From: Bifidobacterium aesculapii
GTDB lineage: Bacteria > Actinomycetota > Actinomycetes > Actinomycetales > Bifidobacteriaceae
Length of the DNA stretch: 64,000 bases
Reading direction: 5' to 3'
NCBI RefSeq assembly: GCF_001417815.1
Contig: NZ_BCFK01000067.1
Coordinates: 1 to 64,000 of the forward strand
Positions 8,154 to 17,784 of this stretch are shown here, one piece after another; position 1 is the stretch's first letter, and the number at the start of each line of letters is the position of its first letter. The notes beneath the pieces were generated by a model that searched no databases, was not told the DNA's origin, and saw only the letters and a program-made list of their open reading frames with translations. The position numbers and the translations under genes were made by a program.

Positions 8154-8924
8154 CTAGTCGCGATGTGATGCTCCTCGACGAGACACCAACAAAGCCGCGC
8201 CGAGCAATCCCAATGCGGTGACGGCTATCGCCATCACCGCAGGCCATTGGACGGCATTGGAATCGTTCGTTTCCTCTGGGGAAGACGCCCCCTTGGCGGA
8301 GGACCGCCCTCCGACCAGAGCCTGTTCCCCCGCCGAGCGTGTTAACGGTTCTTCCGTGATTTGTGGTAATGGCTGACCTTGGTCAAGATAGCGTCTCGCC
8401 TGATCATTCAATGAACGAAGGCGACCATTATCAGCCAAGTAATACGCTTTCGTCTTCACGTCGAATACGAGAACACTCTCCGATTGCTTCGGCAGAAGCG
8501 TGGCCTCTTCTACATTCTGCCCATAATCCCCGATGGCGGGTTCGCCATCATGGTTGAACAGCCGAACGGTCCCCACTGGAGTGCCATTGACATACACCGC
8601 AGCGACCCATTGGAACTCCGTGACATCGGCGAAATCCTCAACTTTCATACCATTGTCGTAATAATTGATGTAATGCACCTTTGCCGGTCTGCTCAATATG
8701 ATGTCGGAAGCCGCATCAGGAGCAGATGACGTATCATTGGCGAAATCCGATGCCCGGAGCATGGCGAGCGCTTGTTGACGTGCCTCATCGGTATCCACGA
8801 ATTGTGACACCTCATCCGCTGTAAGAGATGAACTCGCATATGCGACAAACGGATACGAACATAACGATATAGTCATTATCGACAGAACAAGAACCACAAT
8901 TCTTCTATAGACCACATTTACCAT
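8154..8924 (-). CDS. Exported, C-terminally anchored protein of unknown function (orphan, low GC)
   Basis: The 256-residue product has a signal peptide (basic VYRR, a hydrophobic core, cleavage likely after AYA near residue 29). A mature domain of ~190 residues follows, then a Ser/Glu/Asn-rich linker and a C-terminal membrane helix (~227-247) ending in a basic RRGASHRD tail. That layout suits a surface protein tethered by its C-terminus, without an LPXTG motif. No family was recognised. Codon use and base composition are visibly more AT-rich than in every flanking gene, suggesting recent acquisition. The ATG at 8924 has only a weak purine-rich region upstream. It is flanked by housekeeping genes with no mobility gene. 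Confidence 0.72.
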   Translation of the reverse strand: MVNVVYRRIVVLVLSIMTISLCSYPFVAYASSSLTADEVSQFVDTDEARQQALAMLRASDFANDTSSAPDAASDIILSRPAKVHYINYYDNGMKVEDFADVTEFQWVAAVYVNGTPVGTVRLFNHDGEPAIGDYGQNVEEATLLPKQSESVLVFDVKTKAYYLADNGRLRSLNDQARRYLDQGQPLPQITEEPLTRSAGEQALVGGRSSAKGASSPEETNDSNAVQWPAVMAIAVTALGLLGAALLVSRRGASHRD

Positions 8925-9048
8925 TGCCGTTCCGCCCCACACACAAAGAAACACAATGTCATACAAAAACGCAGAACTGCGGTGTTCACTACGGTGGACT
9001 CAGCCATCCACCATTTCAGCATAACGGAAAACCAGAACAACAATCAAT

Positions 9049-9099
9049 GGAGTAGGAAGCGCGAGACGCGCAACATAGAACCCGCGCTGCTCCTACTCC
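9049..9099 (-). terminator. truB terminator
   Basis: GGAGTAGGA-AGCGCG (9049-9063) pairs with CGCGCT-GC-TCCTACTCC (9083-9099), starting 13 bp past the truB stop on the minus strand. Confidence 0.75.
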
Positions 9100-9111
9100 A
9101 GTTCATTACCA

Positions 9112-10482
9112 TCACACCGCCGGAAAGACGACGACGGGTTTGGCTTGGGTGCGGTTGGCGCGTTCGATGATGGCGGCCACGTCTTCCCGTGCCGCATCCG
9201 ACGCCGCTCCCCCGCCCACGGCCAATCCCACGTCGACCGAATCGACAGAATCGACCGAATCACCCGCATCGCCCACATCACACGCCGGCACGATGGCGGC
9301 GTAATGAACGCCTTTCTCCAGTTCGCGGTCGATGCGGCGGCCGAATCGCAGTTCACGCGCCTCGTCGACGCTGACGGCGACGACTGGCATCGCACCGCGC
9401 GCCGCGTCGGCCATGCCGACTGCGCGCGCACGCAGCCAGTCGCCGCGCGCCTCGCCGGTCAGTCCGGCGGGCGTGTCGAGCACGCACCGGTTGCGCGTGA
9501 CGGTTTCGCCGTCACGGTTCGTGAACGTCTTCGGTTCGGCGTGCGCGCCGATCGCCTGCATCGCGACGGTACCGGAAACCGTATCGTCGCCGTCGGCATC
9601 CGCCGTGACGGCCGGAAGGACGGTGACGGCGGCGAGACCGGAATGGTCGTCCGCCAGCGCGAACCGGCCGACGCGCGTGCGGCGCAGTCGAGTGAGATAC
9701 CCGCCGATACCGAGCGTCTCGCCTAGGTCGCGGGCGAGCGCGCGGATATACGTGCCTGACGAGCAGCTCACGCGCACGTCCACGTCCACGACGGGAATCA
9801 TGCCGCCGCGCGAGGGCACATCCGATGCAGCGCCCGTCGAGGAAACCGCCGCCTCGGCCAGCGGCGACATCGCGGACGTGACGGACGCGTATCCGAGCCG
9901 CACGTCGAGCACGTCGAACGCGGCGATATGCACGCGCCTCGCCTTGAGCGCCACGTCCTCGCCATTGCGTGCCAGATCGTAGGCGCGTTTGCCGTTGATC
10001 TTGATGGCGGAGAACGTATTGGGGGTCTGTTCGATGGCGCCGAGGAAATCTCGCGCGATGACCGTCTCGATACGTGCCCGCCAGGCCCGCGCGGAGCCAT
10101 AGCCGGAGCCATCGGCGAAACCATCATCGGGGACGGCGCTCATGGAGCCGGCGACGGCATCCGCACCTGCCGACGCGGCGATCGCATCGGAACTGGGCAC
10201 GTCGGCCACGCCCGGCGCATCCACGATCGTCCCTTCCGCGTCGTCGGTGGTGGTGCGGGCACCGAGGCGGATCGTCGCCTCATACGTCTTATCGTGTTCG
10301 ACGATGTATTGCAGAAGGCGCGTGGCGCGGCCGAACCCGATGACCAGCATGCCGGTGGCCATCGGGTCGAGTGTGCCGGCGTGGCCGACCTTCTTCGTGT
10401 GCAGCGCGGCGCGCACGGCCGCGACCGCGTCGAAGCTGGTCACGCCCTGCGGCTTGTCGACGACGAGCAGACCGTCACTCAC
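9112..10482 (-). CDS. truB: tRNA pseudouridine(55) synthase TruB
   Basis: TruB makes pseudouridine 55 in the T-loop of tRNAs. The N-terminus SDGLLVVDKPQGVTSFD and the catalytic VGHAGTLDPMATG block (32-44, with D39 the nucleophile) are diagnostic. The protein is 456 residues, well above the ~300 usual for TruB. Extra low-complexity segments (Ala/Asp/Ser/Gly) fall around residues 90-130 and 215-245, and a further tail lies near the C-terminus. The GTG start at 10482 overlaps the end of rbfA by 8 nt, giving translational coupling in an rbfA-truB operon. This start is preferred to in-frame upstream codons, which lie inside rbfA and encode a meaningless Thr/Arg-rich stretch. Confidence 0.94.
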   Translation of the reverse strand: MSDGLLVVDKPQGVTSFDAVAAVRAALHTKKVGHAGTLDPMATGMLVIGFGRATRLLQYIVEHDKTYEATIRLGARTTTDDAEGTIVDAPGVADVPSSDAIAASAGADAVAGSMSAVPDDGFADGSGYGSARAWRARIETVIARDFLGAIEQTPNTFSAIKINGKRAYDLARNGEDVALKARRVHIAAFDVLDVRLGYASVTSAMSPLAEAAVSSTGAASDVPSRGGMIPVVDVDVRVSCSSGTYIRALARDLGETLGIGGYLTRLRRTRVGRFALADDHSGLAAVTVLPAVTADADGDDTVSGTVAMQAIGAHAEPKTFTNRDGETVTRNRCVLDTPAGLTGEARGDWLRARAVGMADAARGAMPVVAVSVDEARELRFGRRIDRELEKGVHYAAIVPACDVGDAGDSVDSVDSVDVGLAVGGGAASDAAREDVAAIIERANRTQAKPVVVFPAV

Positions 10483-11056
10483 GCGTGTCGTCCGCACCGT
10501 CGGCATCGTCCGAATCGTCCGCATCGTCCGAAACGTTGAAATCGTCCATATCCTCGAAATCGCCGTCGTCATCGCCGAAACCGTCGTCATCGCCGAAACC
10601 GTCCGTATCGGCGTCGTCCGGCTCGTCGTCGTGCTTGTACGGGTCGGCGTCACCGGCGTACTGCGCGGTGGCGCGCGCCTTGGCGAGCTCCTCGTCGCGC
10701 TTGCGTGCGATGGCGAGGATGTCCTCGATCTCGTGCGCCTCGCCGGGCACCTCGTCGAACACGAACTGCAGCTGCGGCGTCAGACGCAGGCCCGCCTTGC
10801 GCCCGACGAGCGTGCGCAGGTGGCCCTTCGCCTGGTTGAGCGCCTGCTGGGCGCGCTTGCGTTCGCCCTGCTCCTTGCCGGCGTGGCCGTACTGCGTCCA
10901 GTAGACCTTGGCGATCTGCAGATCGTTGGTCACGCGCACGTCGGTGATGGTGATGTTCATCAGACGCTTGTCGTGCAGCTCGCGCTCGATGGAGGAGGCG
11001 ATGACGCGCTGGATCAGTGCCGCGATGCGCGCGGCGCGGGGGTTGGTTCCTGCCAT
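10475..11056 (-). CDS. rbfA: Ribosome-binding factor A
   Basis: RbfA is a late 30S maturation factor. Residues 1-~125 form the KH-like RbfA domain (NPRAARIAALIQRVIASSIE, then VTDVRVTNDLQIAKVYWT). The last ~45 residues are an acidic tail made of repeated GFGDDD and DDADD runs. The start has AAAGGAATTCCC upstream. It is co-transcribed with truB, which overlaps its 3' end. A hairpin behind infB separates it from that gene, so it may have its own promoter in the ~160 bp upstream. Confidence 0.95.
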   Translation of the reverse strand: MAGTNPRAARIAALIQRVIASSIERELHDKRLMNITITDVRVTNDLQIAKVYWTQYGHAGKEQGERKRAQQALNQAKGHLRTLVGRKAGLRLTPQLQFVFDEVPGEAHEIEDILAIARKRDEELAKARATAQYAGDADPYKHDDEPDDADTDGFGDDDGFGDDDGDFEDMDDFNVSDDADDSDDADGADDTRE

Positions 11057-11217
11057 GGGAATTCCTTTGCTACGTGTTTCTACATGTCTATTGACGCGTG
11101 TCGCGGCCGCCGCCCGCCCGCTGAGACGGCGGCGGCGGGCCGCAACTACGAACGCTCCCGCTGACGAAGGGCTGCCGGTCGGCAGCTCCCATCAACGGGA
11201 GCGGTTGCGTTCACTGC

Positions 11218-11256
11218 GTCGGCGGTGCGGTGCGATTCGCGCCTCGCACCGCCGAC
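11218..11256 (-). terminator. infB terminator hairpin
   Basis: GTCGGCGGTGCG (11218-11229) pairs perfectly with CGCACCGCCGAC (11245-11256), 13 bp past the infB stop. Further GC-rich inverted repeats follow at ~11102-11142 and ~11154-11208, making this a compound structured spacer before rbfA. Confidence 0.75.
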
Positions 11257-11268
11257 CGTGTGGTGGGA

Positions 11269-14265
11269 CTACTTGCGTTCGACTTCCTGCATCTCGAAGG
11301 TCTCGATGATGTCGCCGATCTCGATGTCGTTGAAGGTGCCGAGGTTGATACCGGCCTCGTAGCCTTCCTTGACGGAGGTGACGTCGTCCTTGAAGCGACG
11401 CAGCGAGGAGATCTCCAAGTCGTTGACCGTGGCGACGCCGTTGCGCAGGATACGGCACTTCGTACCACGCTTGACCTCGCCGTCCTGCACCATGACGCCG
11501 GCGATGTTGCCGAACTTGGAGGAGCGGAAGATCTCGCGGATCTCGGAGTGGGAGGTGACGACCTCCTCGTATTCCGGCTTGAGCATGCCCTTGAGCGCGG
11601 CCTCGATGTCCTCGATGGCGCGGTAGATGATCGAGTAGTACTTGATCTCCACGCCCTCGCGGTCGGCGAGCTCCTGGACCTGACGGTTCGGACGCACGTT
11701 GAAGCCGATGATGACGGCCTTGTCGACCGTGGCGAGGTTGACGTCGTTCTGGGTGATCGCGCCGACGCCGCGGTGAATGACCTGGATGCCGACCTCGTCG
11801 GACACCTCGATCTTCATCAGGGAGTCCTCGAGCGCCTCGACGGAGCCGGAGGAATCGCCCTTGATGACGATGTTGAGCATGTCCACCTCGGACTTGGCGA
11901 ACTGCTCCTTGAGGGACTCGAGGGAGACGATCTTGCGGCGCTTCGCCAGCTGGGCGGCACGCTCGGTGGCCTGACGCTTCTCGGCGATCTGGCGCGCGGT
12001 GCGGTCGTCCGGGGCGACCAGGAACAGGTCGCCTGCGGTCGGCACGGAGGTCAGACCGAGCACCTGCACCGGCGTGGACGGGCCGGCCTCCTTCATGTGG
12101 TTGCCGTTCTCGTCGAGCATGGCGCGCACGCGGCCGTACGAGGTGCCGGCCACGATCGCGTCGCCGATGTGCAGGGTGCCCTGCTGGACGAGCACGGTCG
12201 CCACGGCGCCGCGGCCCTTGTCGAGTCGCGCTTCGATGGTGGCGCCGCGAGCGTCCATATCCGGGTTCGCCCTGAGGTCGAGCTCGGCGTCGGCGGTGAG
12301 CAGCACCGCTTCGAGAAGCTTGTCCACGTTGATGTTCTGCTTGGCGGAGATGTCGACGAACATGGTGTCGCCGCCGTACTCCTCCGGCACCAGACCGAAC
12401 TCGGTGAGCTGGCCGCGCACCTTGTCCGGGTTGGCGCCCGGCTTGTCGATCTTGTTCACGGCCACGACGATCGGCACGTTGGCGGCCTTCGCGTGGTTGA
12501 TGGCCTCGACGGTCTGCGGCATGACGCCGTCATCCGCGGCCACGACGATGATCGCCACGTCGGTGATCTCGGCGCCGCGGGCACGCATGGCGGTGAACGC
12601 CTCATGGCCCGGGGTGTCGAGGAACGTGATCTTGCGCTTCTCGCCCTCCAGCTCGACCGTCACCTGGTAGGCGCCGATGCGCTGGGTGATGCCGCCGGCC
12701 TCGCCCGCGATGACGTTGGTCTTGCGGATCGTGTCGAGCAGTCGGGTCTTACCGTGGTCGACATGGCCCATGACGGTGACGACCGGCGGACGCGGCTTGA
12801 GATCCTCGTCCTCCTGCAGCTCCTCCTCGTCAAGGTTGATGTCGAACTGCTGGAGCAGCTCCTTGTCCTCCTCCTCGGCGGAGACGATCTGGATGTTCCA
12901 GCCGATCTCCTCGCCCAGGATCTGGAAGGTGGACTCGTCGAGCGACTGCGTGGCGGTGGCCATCTCGCCGAGATGGAACATCACGGTCACGAGCGCCGCG
13001 GGATTGACGTTGATCTTCTCCGCGAGATCAGCGAGGGAAGCGCCCTGACGCAGACGGATGGTCTGGCCGTTGCCGCGCGGGATGCGCACGCCGCCGATGG
13101 TCGGCGCTTTGATCTCCTCGTACTCCCTGCGCTTCGCAAGCCTGTTCTTACGCGCCTTGGAGCTCTTGCCTCCCTGACGGCCGAACGCGCCTGCGGCACC
13201 GCCGCGACCACCACGACCGCCACGGGCGGGACCGTTGCTGGGAGCGCCGCCGTTCTGGAAGCCGCCGCCCTGACCGGGGCGGAAGCCGCCACGGGCGCCG
13301 CCGCCCTGCTGACCGCCCTGACCGGGACGGTTGTGGCCCCACTGGCCCGGACGCGGCGCGCCCTGGGCGCCGCCCTGACCGGGGCGACCGCCGCGGAAGC
13401 CGCCACGGGCGCCGCCGCGACCGCGACCGCCGCCGTTGCGGCTGTCGTTCACGGTCGGACGCGCCATCGGGTGCGGACGCGGGATGTCGCCGGGCGTAGG
13501 CGTGTGCATGCCCTGCTTGCGGCTGAACGGATTGTTGCCCGGACGCGGGCCGGGAGCAGCGGAATGCGAACGCTGGTCCTGACCGGGGCGCGGCGCACCC
13601 GGCTGGCCTCCACGACGCTCGCCGCGGGGCTCCTGACCGGGACGCGGGGCGCCGGAACGACCCTGACCGCCGCCGCGACGCTCGCCGCGCTCACCCTGAC
13701 CGGGGCGCGGCGCGCCGGAACGACCCTGACCGGGGCGATGCCCCTGACCACCGCGGTGCTGACCGCCGCGCTCACCGCGCTCGAAACGATCGCCATGTTC
13801 GGAACGCTCGAAACGATCCCCGCGCTCGGAACGCTCGCCACGACCGGCACCCGCCTGGGCGCCCGGGGTCGGACGGTTGTGCTGACCGGGGCGCGGCGCG
13901 GACGGACGCGCGCCCGGAACCGGACGGGCCTCGCTCTCGGCGCCATGCGCCTGCGGAGCCTGCTGACGGTCGCCGCCCTGCGGCCCCGGCACGGGGGCGG
14001 GCGACGGACGATGCGCGCCCGGACGCGGCGCGGACGGAGCCGCCGGACGGGCGGACTTGGGCGCTCCCGCGCCACCCTGACGGCCACCCTGGCCGCCGTT
14101 GCCGCCCTGCTTCGAGAAGGCGGACTTGAGTTTGCGAGCCACCGGAGGCTCAATCGTGGAGGAGGCGGACTTGACGAACTCCCCCATATCCTTCAGCTTC
14201 TCCAGCGCGGTCTTGCTGTCGATGCCGAGTTCCTTGGCAATTTCATAAACGCGTGGTTTCGCCAC
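11269..14265 (-). CDS. infB: Translation initiation factor IF-2
   Basis: IF-2 is the GTPase that brings initiator tRNA to the 30S subunit. The 998-residue protein begins with an IF2-N helical subdomain (1-~50). A ~310-residue Gly/Arg/Pro/Gln-rich disordered linker follows, with repeated GAPRPGQ motifs. Next come a second IF2-N element (~385-440) and the G domain, with GHVDHGKT at 500-507, then DTPGH and NKID. Domains II to IV complete the C-terminus. A GTG start with AGGAG about 8 nt upstream is preferred. It is downstream of nusA with a 181-bp gap; the usual ylxR gene is absent between them. Confidence 0.97.
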   Translation of the reverse strand: MAKPRVYEIAKELGIDSKTALEKLKDMGEFVKSASSTIEPPVARKLKSAFSKQGGNGGQGGRQGGAGAPKSARPAAPSAPRPGAHRPSPAPVPGPQGGDRQQAPQAHGAESEARPVPGARPSAPRPGQHNRPTPGAQAGAGRGERSERGDRFERSEHGDRFERGERGGQHRGGQGHRPGQGRSGAPRPGQGERGERRGGGQGRSGAPRPGQEPRGERRGGQPGAPRPGQDQRSHSAAPGPRPGNNPFSRKQGMHTPTPGDIPRPHPMARPTVNDSRNGGGRGRGGARGGFRGGRPGQGGAQGAPRPGQWGHNRPGQGGQQGGGARGGFRPGQGGGFQNGGAPSNGPARGGRGGRGGAAGAFGRQGGKSSKARKNRLAKRREYEEIKAPTIGGVRIPRGNGQTIRLRQGASLADLAEKINVNPAALVTVMFHLGEMATATQSLDESTFQILGEEIGWNIQIVSAEEEDKELLQQFDINLDEEELQEDEDLKPRPPVVTVMGHVDHGKTRLLDTIRKTNVIAGEAGGITQRIGAYQVTVELEGEKRKITFLDTPGHEAFTAMRARGAEITDVAIIVVAADDGVMPQTVEAINHAKAANVPIVVAVNKIDKPGANPDKVRGQLTEFGLVPEEYGGDTMFVDISAKQNINVDKLLEAVLLTADAELDLRANPDMDARGATIEARLDKGRGAVATVLVQQGTLHIGDAIVAGTSYGRVRAMLDENGNHMKEAGPSTPVQVLGLTSVPTAGDLFLVAPDDRTARQIAEKRQATERAAQLAKRRKIVSLESLKEQFAKSEVDMLNIVIKGDSSGSVEALEDSLMKIEVSDEVGIQVIHRGVGAITQNDVNLATVDKAVIIGFNVRPNRQVQELADREGVEIKYYSIIYRAIEDIEAALKGMLKPEYEEVVTSHSEIREIFRSSKFGNIAGVMVQDGEVKRGTKCRILRNGVATVNDLEISSLRRFKDDVTSVKEGYEAGINLGTFNDIEIGDIIETFEMQEVERK

Positions 14266-14366
14266 TACTTGTTCTCCTATCCGTGACCACGCGCCTGCGC
14301 GGTCAAATCTTGAAGACGACGAGCCTGTTCATCGTGCGACCATGATCGTGTAATCCTCGTTCTTTG

Positions 14367-14388
14367 GCCGGGCATGCTTACGCCCGGC
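14367..14388 (-). terminator. Hairpin in the nusA-infB spacer
   Basis: GCCGGGC (14367-14373) pairs with GCCCGGC (14382-14388) around an 8-nt loop, midway between nusA and infB. It could be an attenuator or partial terminator. No long T-tract follows on the minus strand. Confidence 0.45.
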
Positions 14389-14446
14389 ATACCGCATCAA
14401 GCATACTCACGACGCTGGATGTGGGCACGCCGGGCGCAATCGCCGG

Positions 14447-15589
14447 TTACTTCGCCTCTTCGGCCGTCTCGGCGGCGCCAGCCGCAGCATCGGCCGCCGC
14501 CGCGGCATCGGCGTCGGCGACCTGCGCGACGGCCTCCGCCGCGGCCTGTTCGGCGGCCTTCTCGGCCTGAAGCTCGGCGAGCTTCCTCTCGTGGGCCTCG
14601 GACGATTCGATGCCGATCTTCCAGCCGGTGAGCTTGGCGGCCAGACGCGCGTTCTGGCCCTCCTTGCCGATGGCCAGCGACAGCTGGTCGTCGTGGATGA
14701 ACGCGATCGCGGTCTTGTTCTTCTCGCTGACGACCTGCACGCCGGTCGCCACGGCCGGGCTGAGCGCGGACGCCACGAACTTCGCCGGATCGTCGGAATA
14801 GTCGACGATGTCGATCTTCTCCGGGCCGAGGTTCTCCATCACGGCGCGCACGCGGGCGCCGCCGGGGCCGATCAGCGCGCCCTTCGGGTTGACGCCGTCC
14901 GTGTTCGCCTTGACGGCGATCTTCGTGCGGGCACCGGCCTCGCGCGCGATTGCCATGATCGACACGGCGCCGGAGACGAGCTCCGGGACCTCGCGCTCGA
15001 ACAGCTTGCGCACCAGCTCCGGGTGCGAACGGGACACGATGATCTCCGGCCCCTTGAGGCCACGGCCGACATTCACCACGTACACGCGCAGGCGCTGACC
15101 GTGACGGTAGCGCTCGCCCGGCACCTGCTCACGGCGCGGCAGCAGCGCTTCGACGTCACCCACCGCGATATGCACGTTGGAGGAATCCTTGACGTCCTGC
15201 TGGACGACGCCGGTGATGAGCTTGCCCTTCTGGCCGGAGAAGGCGCCGAACACGCGCTCGTCCTCCACACGGCGGAACAGCTGGGTGATGACCTGACGCG
15301 CCGTCGCGGCGGCGAGACGGCCGAAGTCGCGCGGGGTGTCGTCGTATTCCTCACCGAGCGTCGGCGTCGGGTAGGGGTCGTCCTCGGTGGGCGTGCCCGG
15401 AATCTCATCGGCAGCCCAAATGGTGAACGTGCCGGCGCGCTCGTCGAGCTCCACGCGCGCGTGCTTGGCCGGGTGCGAGGTCTTCATGTACGCGAGGCGC
15501 AACGCCTCGGCAAGAGCCGCATCAAGCGCCTCCGGGTCGATTCCCTGCTCGATCGCGAGCTTGTGCATTCCCTGCAGGTCCAGTTCCAT
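14447..15589 (-). CDS. nusA: Transcription termination/antitermination protein NusA
   Basis: NusA binds RNA polymerase and modulates pausing, termination and antitermination. The 380-residue protein has the N-terminal polymerase-binding domain (~1-125), an S1 domain (~130-200) and tandem KH domains (GPGGARVRAVMENLGPEKIDIV, then FIHDDQLSLAIGKEGQNARLAAKLTGW). It ends in an Ala/Glu-rich tail of ~50 residues, without the acidic repeats of the enterobacterial protein. GGGAGG lies 9 nt before ATG 15589. It is transcribed away from a divergent lipoprotein gene across a 78-bp shared promoter region. Confidence 0.96.
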   Translation of the reverse strand: MELDLQGMHKLAIEQGIDPEALDAALAEALRLAYMKTSHPAKHARVELDERAGTFTIWAADEIPGTPTEDDPYPTPTLGEEYDDTPRDFGRLAAATARQVITQLFRRVEDERVFGAFSGQKGKLITGVVQQDVKDSSNVHIAVGDVEALLPRREQVPGERYRHGQRLRVYVVNVGRGLKGPEIIVSRSHPELVRKLFEREVPELVSGAVSIMAIAREAGARTKIAVKANTDGVNPKGALIGPGGARVRAVMENLGPEKIDIVDYSDDPAKFVASALSPAVATGVQVVSEKNKTAIAFIHDDQLSLAIGKEGQNARLAAKLTGWKIGIESSEAHERKLAELQAEKAAEQAAAEAVAQVADADAAAAADAAAGAAETAEEAK

Positions 15590-15667
15590 ATCGGAAGACC
15601 TCCCTTGAGTTCAATTATTACGGCTCTTGGCCCATCTGGTCATAGTCGGTGTTTACTCTACTGTTTT

Positions 15668-16558
15668 ATGCAGACACTCCGGGATTCAGCCATCGGCGCA
15701 CGCGTCGCGTCCATCGTGGCCGCATGCGCGCTGATCGCTCCGCTGGCGGGCTGCTCCGCGCCGCACCTCGAGGCGCGCAACATGGACGCCGCGCGCCTCG
15801 GCACGTGCGAAAGCGCGTATCTGGCCGCCGCGGACGGCACGCCCGGACTGTCCGGCGCGTATGCGGCGCGTCCGGCGCTGATGCGCTACCTGCTGTCGCG
15901 CGCGGCCGGTGAGGCGTGGCTCACCGTCGCCGCCTCCTGCACCGGACGTTTCGCCGAAGGCGCGTTGCGCTCGGCGCAGGTCTCGGCCGTCACGCAACGT
16001 CTCGGCGGCGCGCTCGGCATCGCCTCGACGACGCCGCCGACCGTCGATTACGGCGACGTCGTCGCGCTCGACGCCGCGCCTGCCGCGCTCGACGCGATCT
16101 CGCTCGCGGAGGACCGCGCCGGTTTCAGCATCGAGGTGCTGGCGGCGCGTGGCGCGCGCAACGCCACGCTCGCCGCCTCCGACAACCACAAGACCGCGGC
16201 GCAGCGCCTGTTCTCGCTGTCCGGTTCGACCGACGACCCGCGGCGGAAGGTGTACGCGGTCGACGAGCTGCTCGCGCATCCCGATACGATCGAGGATCCG
16301 GCGACCGGCGTGACGGCGAACACGGTGGCCGTCATCGAGATGAACTGCGCCCGCGCCTACCTTGACGCAATCGGCGGCGCCGATGACGAGGACACGGGCG
16401 ATACGACCGACACGGGCGACGCTACTCGCGACACGACCGGCACTTCCGACACCGCTTCCGAGAAGACGCTGCACCTGATGGCGCGCATGGCAGCCTCCCG
16501 CGCATGGCACGCGATGGAACTCGGCTACCCCACCGGCGACGCCGCCTTGTTCCGCTGA
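15668..16558 (+). CDS. Lipoprotein of unknown function
   Basis: The 296-residue product starts with a lipoprotein signal peptide ending in the lipobox LAGC, so C29 should be lipidated and the protein anchored outside the membrane. The mature part is helical and Ala-rich with no recognised domain. Residues ~230-265 form a Thr/Asp/Gly linker, followed by a short helical C-terminus (LHLMARMAASRAWHAMELG). It has no ribosome binding site; a TACTCT box ends exactly 8 nt before the ATG, in line with leaderless expression. It is divergent from nusA. An acyltransferase or ferritin-like helical fold is conceivable, but nothing in the sequence proves it. Confidence 0.78.
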   Translation: MQTLRDSAIGARVASIVAACALIAPLAGCSAPHLEARNMDAARLGTCESAYLAAADGTPGLSGAYAARPALMRYLLSRAAGEAWLTVAASCTGRFAEGALRSAQVSAVTQRLGGALGIASTTPPTVDYGDVVALDAAPAALDAISLAEDRAGFSIEVLAARGARNATLAASDNHKTAAQRLFSLSGSTDDPRRKVYAVDELLAHPDTIEDPATGVTANTVAVIEMNCARAYLDAIGGADDEDTGDTTDTGDATRDTTGTSDTASEKTLHLMARMAASRAWHAMELGYPTGDAALFR

Positions 16559-16595
16559 CCGTTCCCCCACGAACGCAACCGTTTCCGCAATCGAC

Positions 16596-16649
16596 TCCGC
16601 GCGATTTTGGTGCGCTAAACGCACTTCCAGCGCACCAAAATCGCGCGGA
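16596..16649. repeat. Dispersed hairpin repeat, copy 3
   Basis: Perfect 21-bp arms: TCCGCGCGATTTTGGTGCGC plus T (16596-16616) against the reverse complement at 16629-16649, with a 12-nt loop. It lies 37 bp past the lipoprotein stop and 68 bp from the tRNA-Ser 3' end, that is, between convergent genes. It shares its whole core with copy 1 at 2860-2907. Confidence 0.88.
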
Positions 16650-16717
16650 TAAGGGTCTGAACAACGAAAAAGGGCTCCGGGATTCCCGAAACGGAAATTG
16701 CCGAAACCCTTGATGCG

Positions 16718-16803
16718 CGGATAAGGCGAGATTCGAACTCGCGGAGGGGTTCGCCCTCACACGCTTTCGAGGCGTGCTCCTTAGACCGCTCGGACACTTA
16801 TCC
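16718..16803 (-). tRNA. tRNA-Ser (CGA)
   Basis: The 86-nt gene folds with acceptor stem GGATAAG/CTTATCC, a long variable arm, T-loop GTTCGAATC, and anticodon loop CTCGAAA giving anticodon CGA for UCG codons. G is the discriminator, as expected for serine tRNAs. No CCA is encoded. Confidence 0.95.
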
Positions 16804-16912
16804 AATCGTCACGCAAAAACGCAACTTGTTCATTATATCCTCGTTGCGCCATCGCGCAAGTCATCGAGTATCGGGCGCGTCGCAACGGTGACGCTGTAGC
16901 GCCACGACAGCG

Positions 16913-17713
16913 CTACAGCTCCTGCTCGTGCACGGAGGCGTTCACCCACTGGCTCTGCTTGACGTCGTACCCGGAGAAGATGCCGATGTCGAGCATACAG
17001 TCACGGTAGTCACGACCATGCGCGATGGTGATGTAATTGTCGTCCACCATACGGTTGTGCGTCGGGTCCAATCCGATCCAGCGCCCGTCATGGTAGATCT
17101 CCACCCAGGCGTGCGTGGCGCCCTCGCCGCCCAACAAGCCGGCGATATAGCGCGCGATCAGGCCACAATGGCGCGCCACGGACAGCATCACGTGCGCGTA
17201 GTCCTGACATACGCCCTTGCGCTGCGTCAACGCCTGCTCGGCGGTGGTGCGGATCGTCGTGGAACCGGGCGTGTACACGAACGCCTTGAACACCTCGTCC
17301 ATGATCTCGCGCGCCTTGTCGATCGGCGAGGCGCTGTCCGGCAGGGCGGCGAGCCTGTCGCGGCATATGCGGGTCAACGCCTCGACGGCCGGCCCGGGAA
17401 TCGTCAATGCGGAGTCGAACCGGTAGAGCGGCTTGTAGATCTCCGGTTTGATATGCGCGTTGTCGACGAACGCGATGCCGGTGACCTTGTAGTTGAACAC
17501 GTCGTGAGGTTCGGGAATATACCCCGTCTTCACCACCGAATCGAACGAGTCGATGGTGGTCTCCAACTCCACGTCCGGTTCGATGTCGATCTGCACGTCG
17601 ACGACCTGCTGCCGCGGGCCGGTGGCGGGGATGCAGCGCAACTGGAACCGGTGATCCGTGACCGGAGAGCTGAAGCTGAGCTTCATCTCATAATCGAACA
17701 TCAGTTTTTTCAT
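16913..17713 (-). CDS. Transglutaminase-like cysteine protein, partner of the ATP-grasp/alpha-E fusion
   Basis: The 266-residue protein has the bacterial transglutaminase N-terminal beta domain (~1-100) and a transglutaminase core. Its catalytic triad is visible as C169 in RKGVCQDYAH, H201 in GATHAWVE and D216 in GLDPTHN. It has no signal peptide, so it should act in the cytoplasm, as a peptidase or amide-bond-forming enzyme. GGAG lies 8 nt before the ATG. It follows the ATP-grasp/alpha-E gene by 71 bp on the same strand, forming the conserved trio reduced to two genes by fusion. In comparative studies this gene set is predicted to make or process a peptide tag, but its real substrate is unknown. 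Confidence 0.9.
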   Translation of the reverse strand: MKKLMFDYEMKLSFSSPVTDHRFQLRCIPATGPRQQVVDVQIDIEPDVELETTIDSFDSVVKTGYIPEPHDVFNYKVTGIAFVDNAHIKPEIYKPLYRFDSALTIPGPAVEALTRICRDRLAALPDSASPIDKAREIMDEVFKAFVYTPGSTTIRTTAEQALTQRKGVCQDYAHVMLSVARHCGLIARYIAGLLGGEGATHAWVEIYHDGRWIGLDPTHNRMVDDNYITIAHGRDYRDCMLDIGIFSGYDVKQSQWVNASVHEQEL

Positions 17714-17784
17714 GCATCAAGCTCCGGAAGAATGGACAGGCGTTGTACCGTCCACTGTACCAGCGCGCGCATCGGCGTGACCGT

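Noticed and set aside
11230-14286. Plus-strand 1018-codon ORF opposite infB
   Set aside because: It mirrors the IF-2 gene, has a His/Asp/Leu/Gly-rich composition typical of antisense frames in high-GC DNA, and shows no domain.
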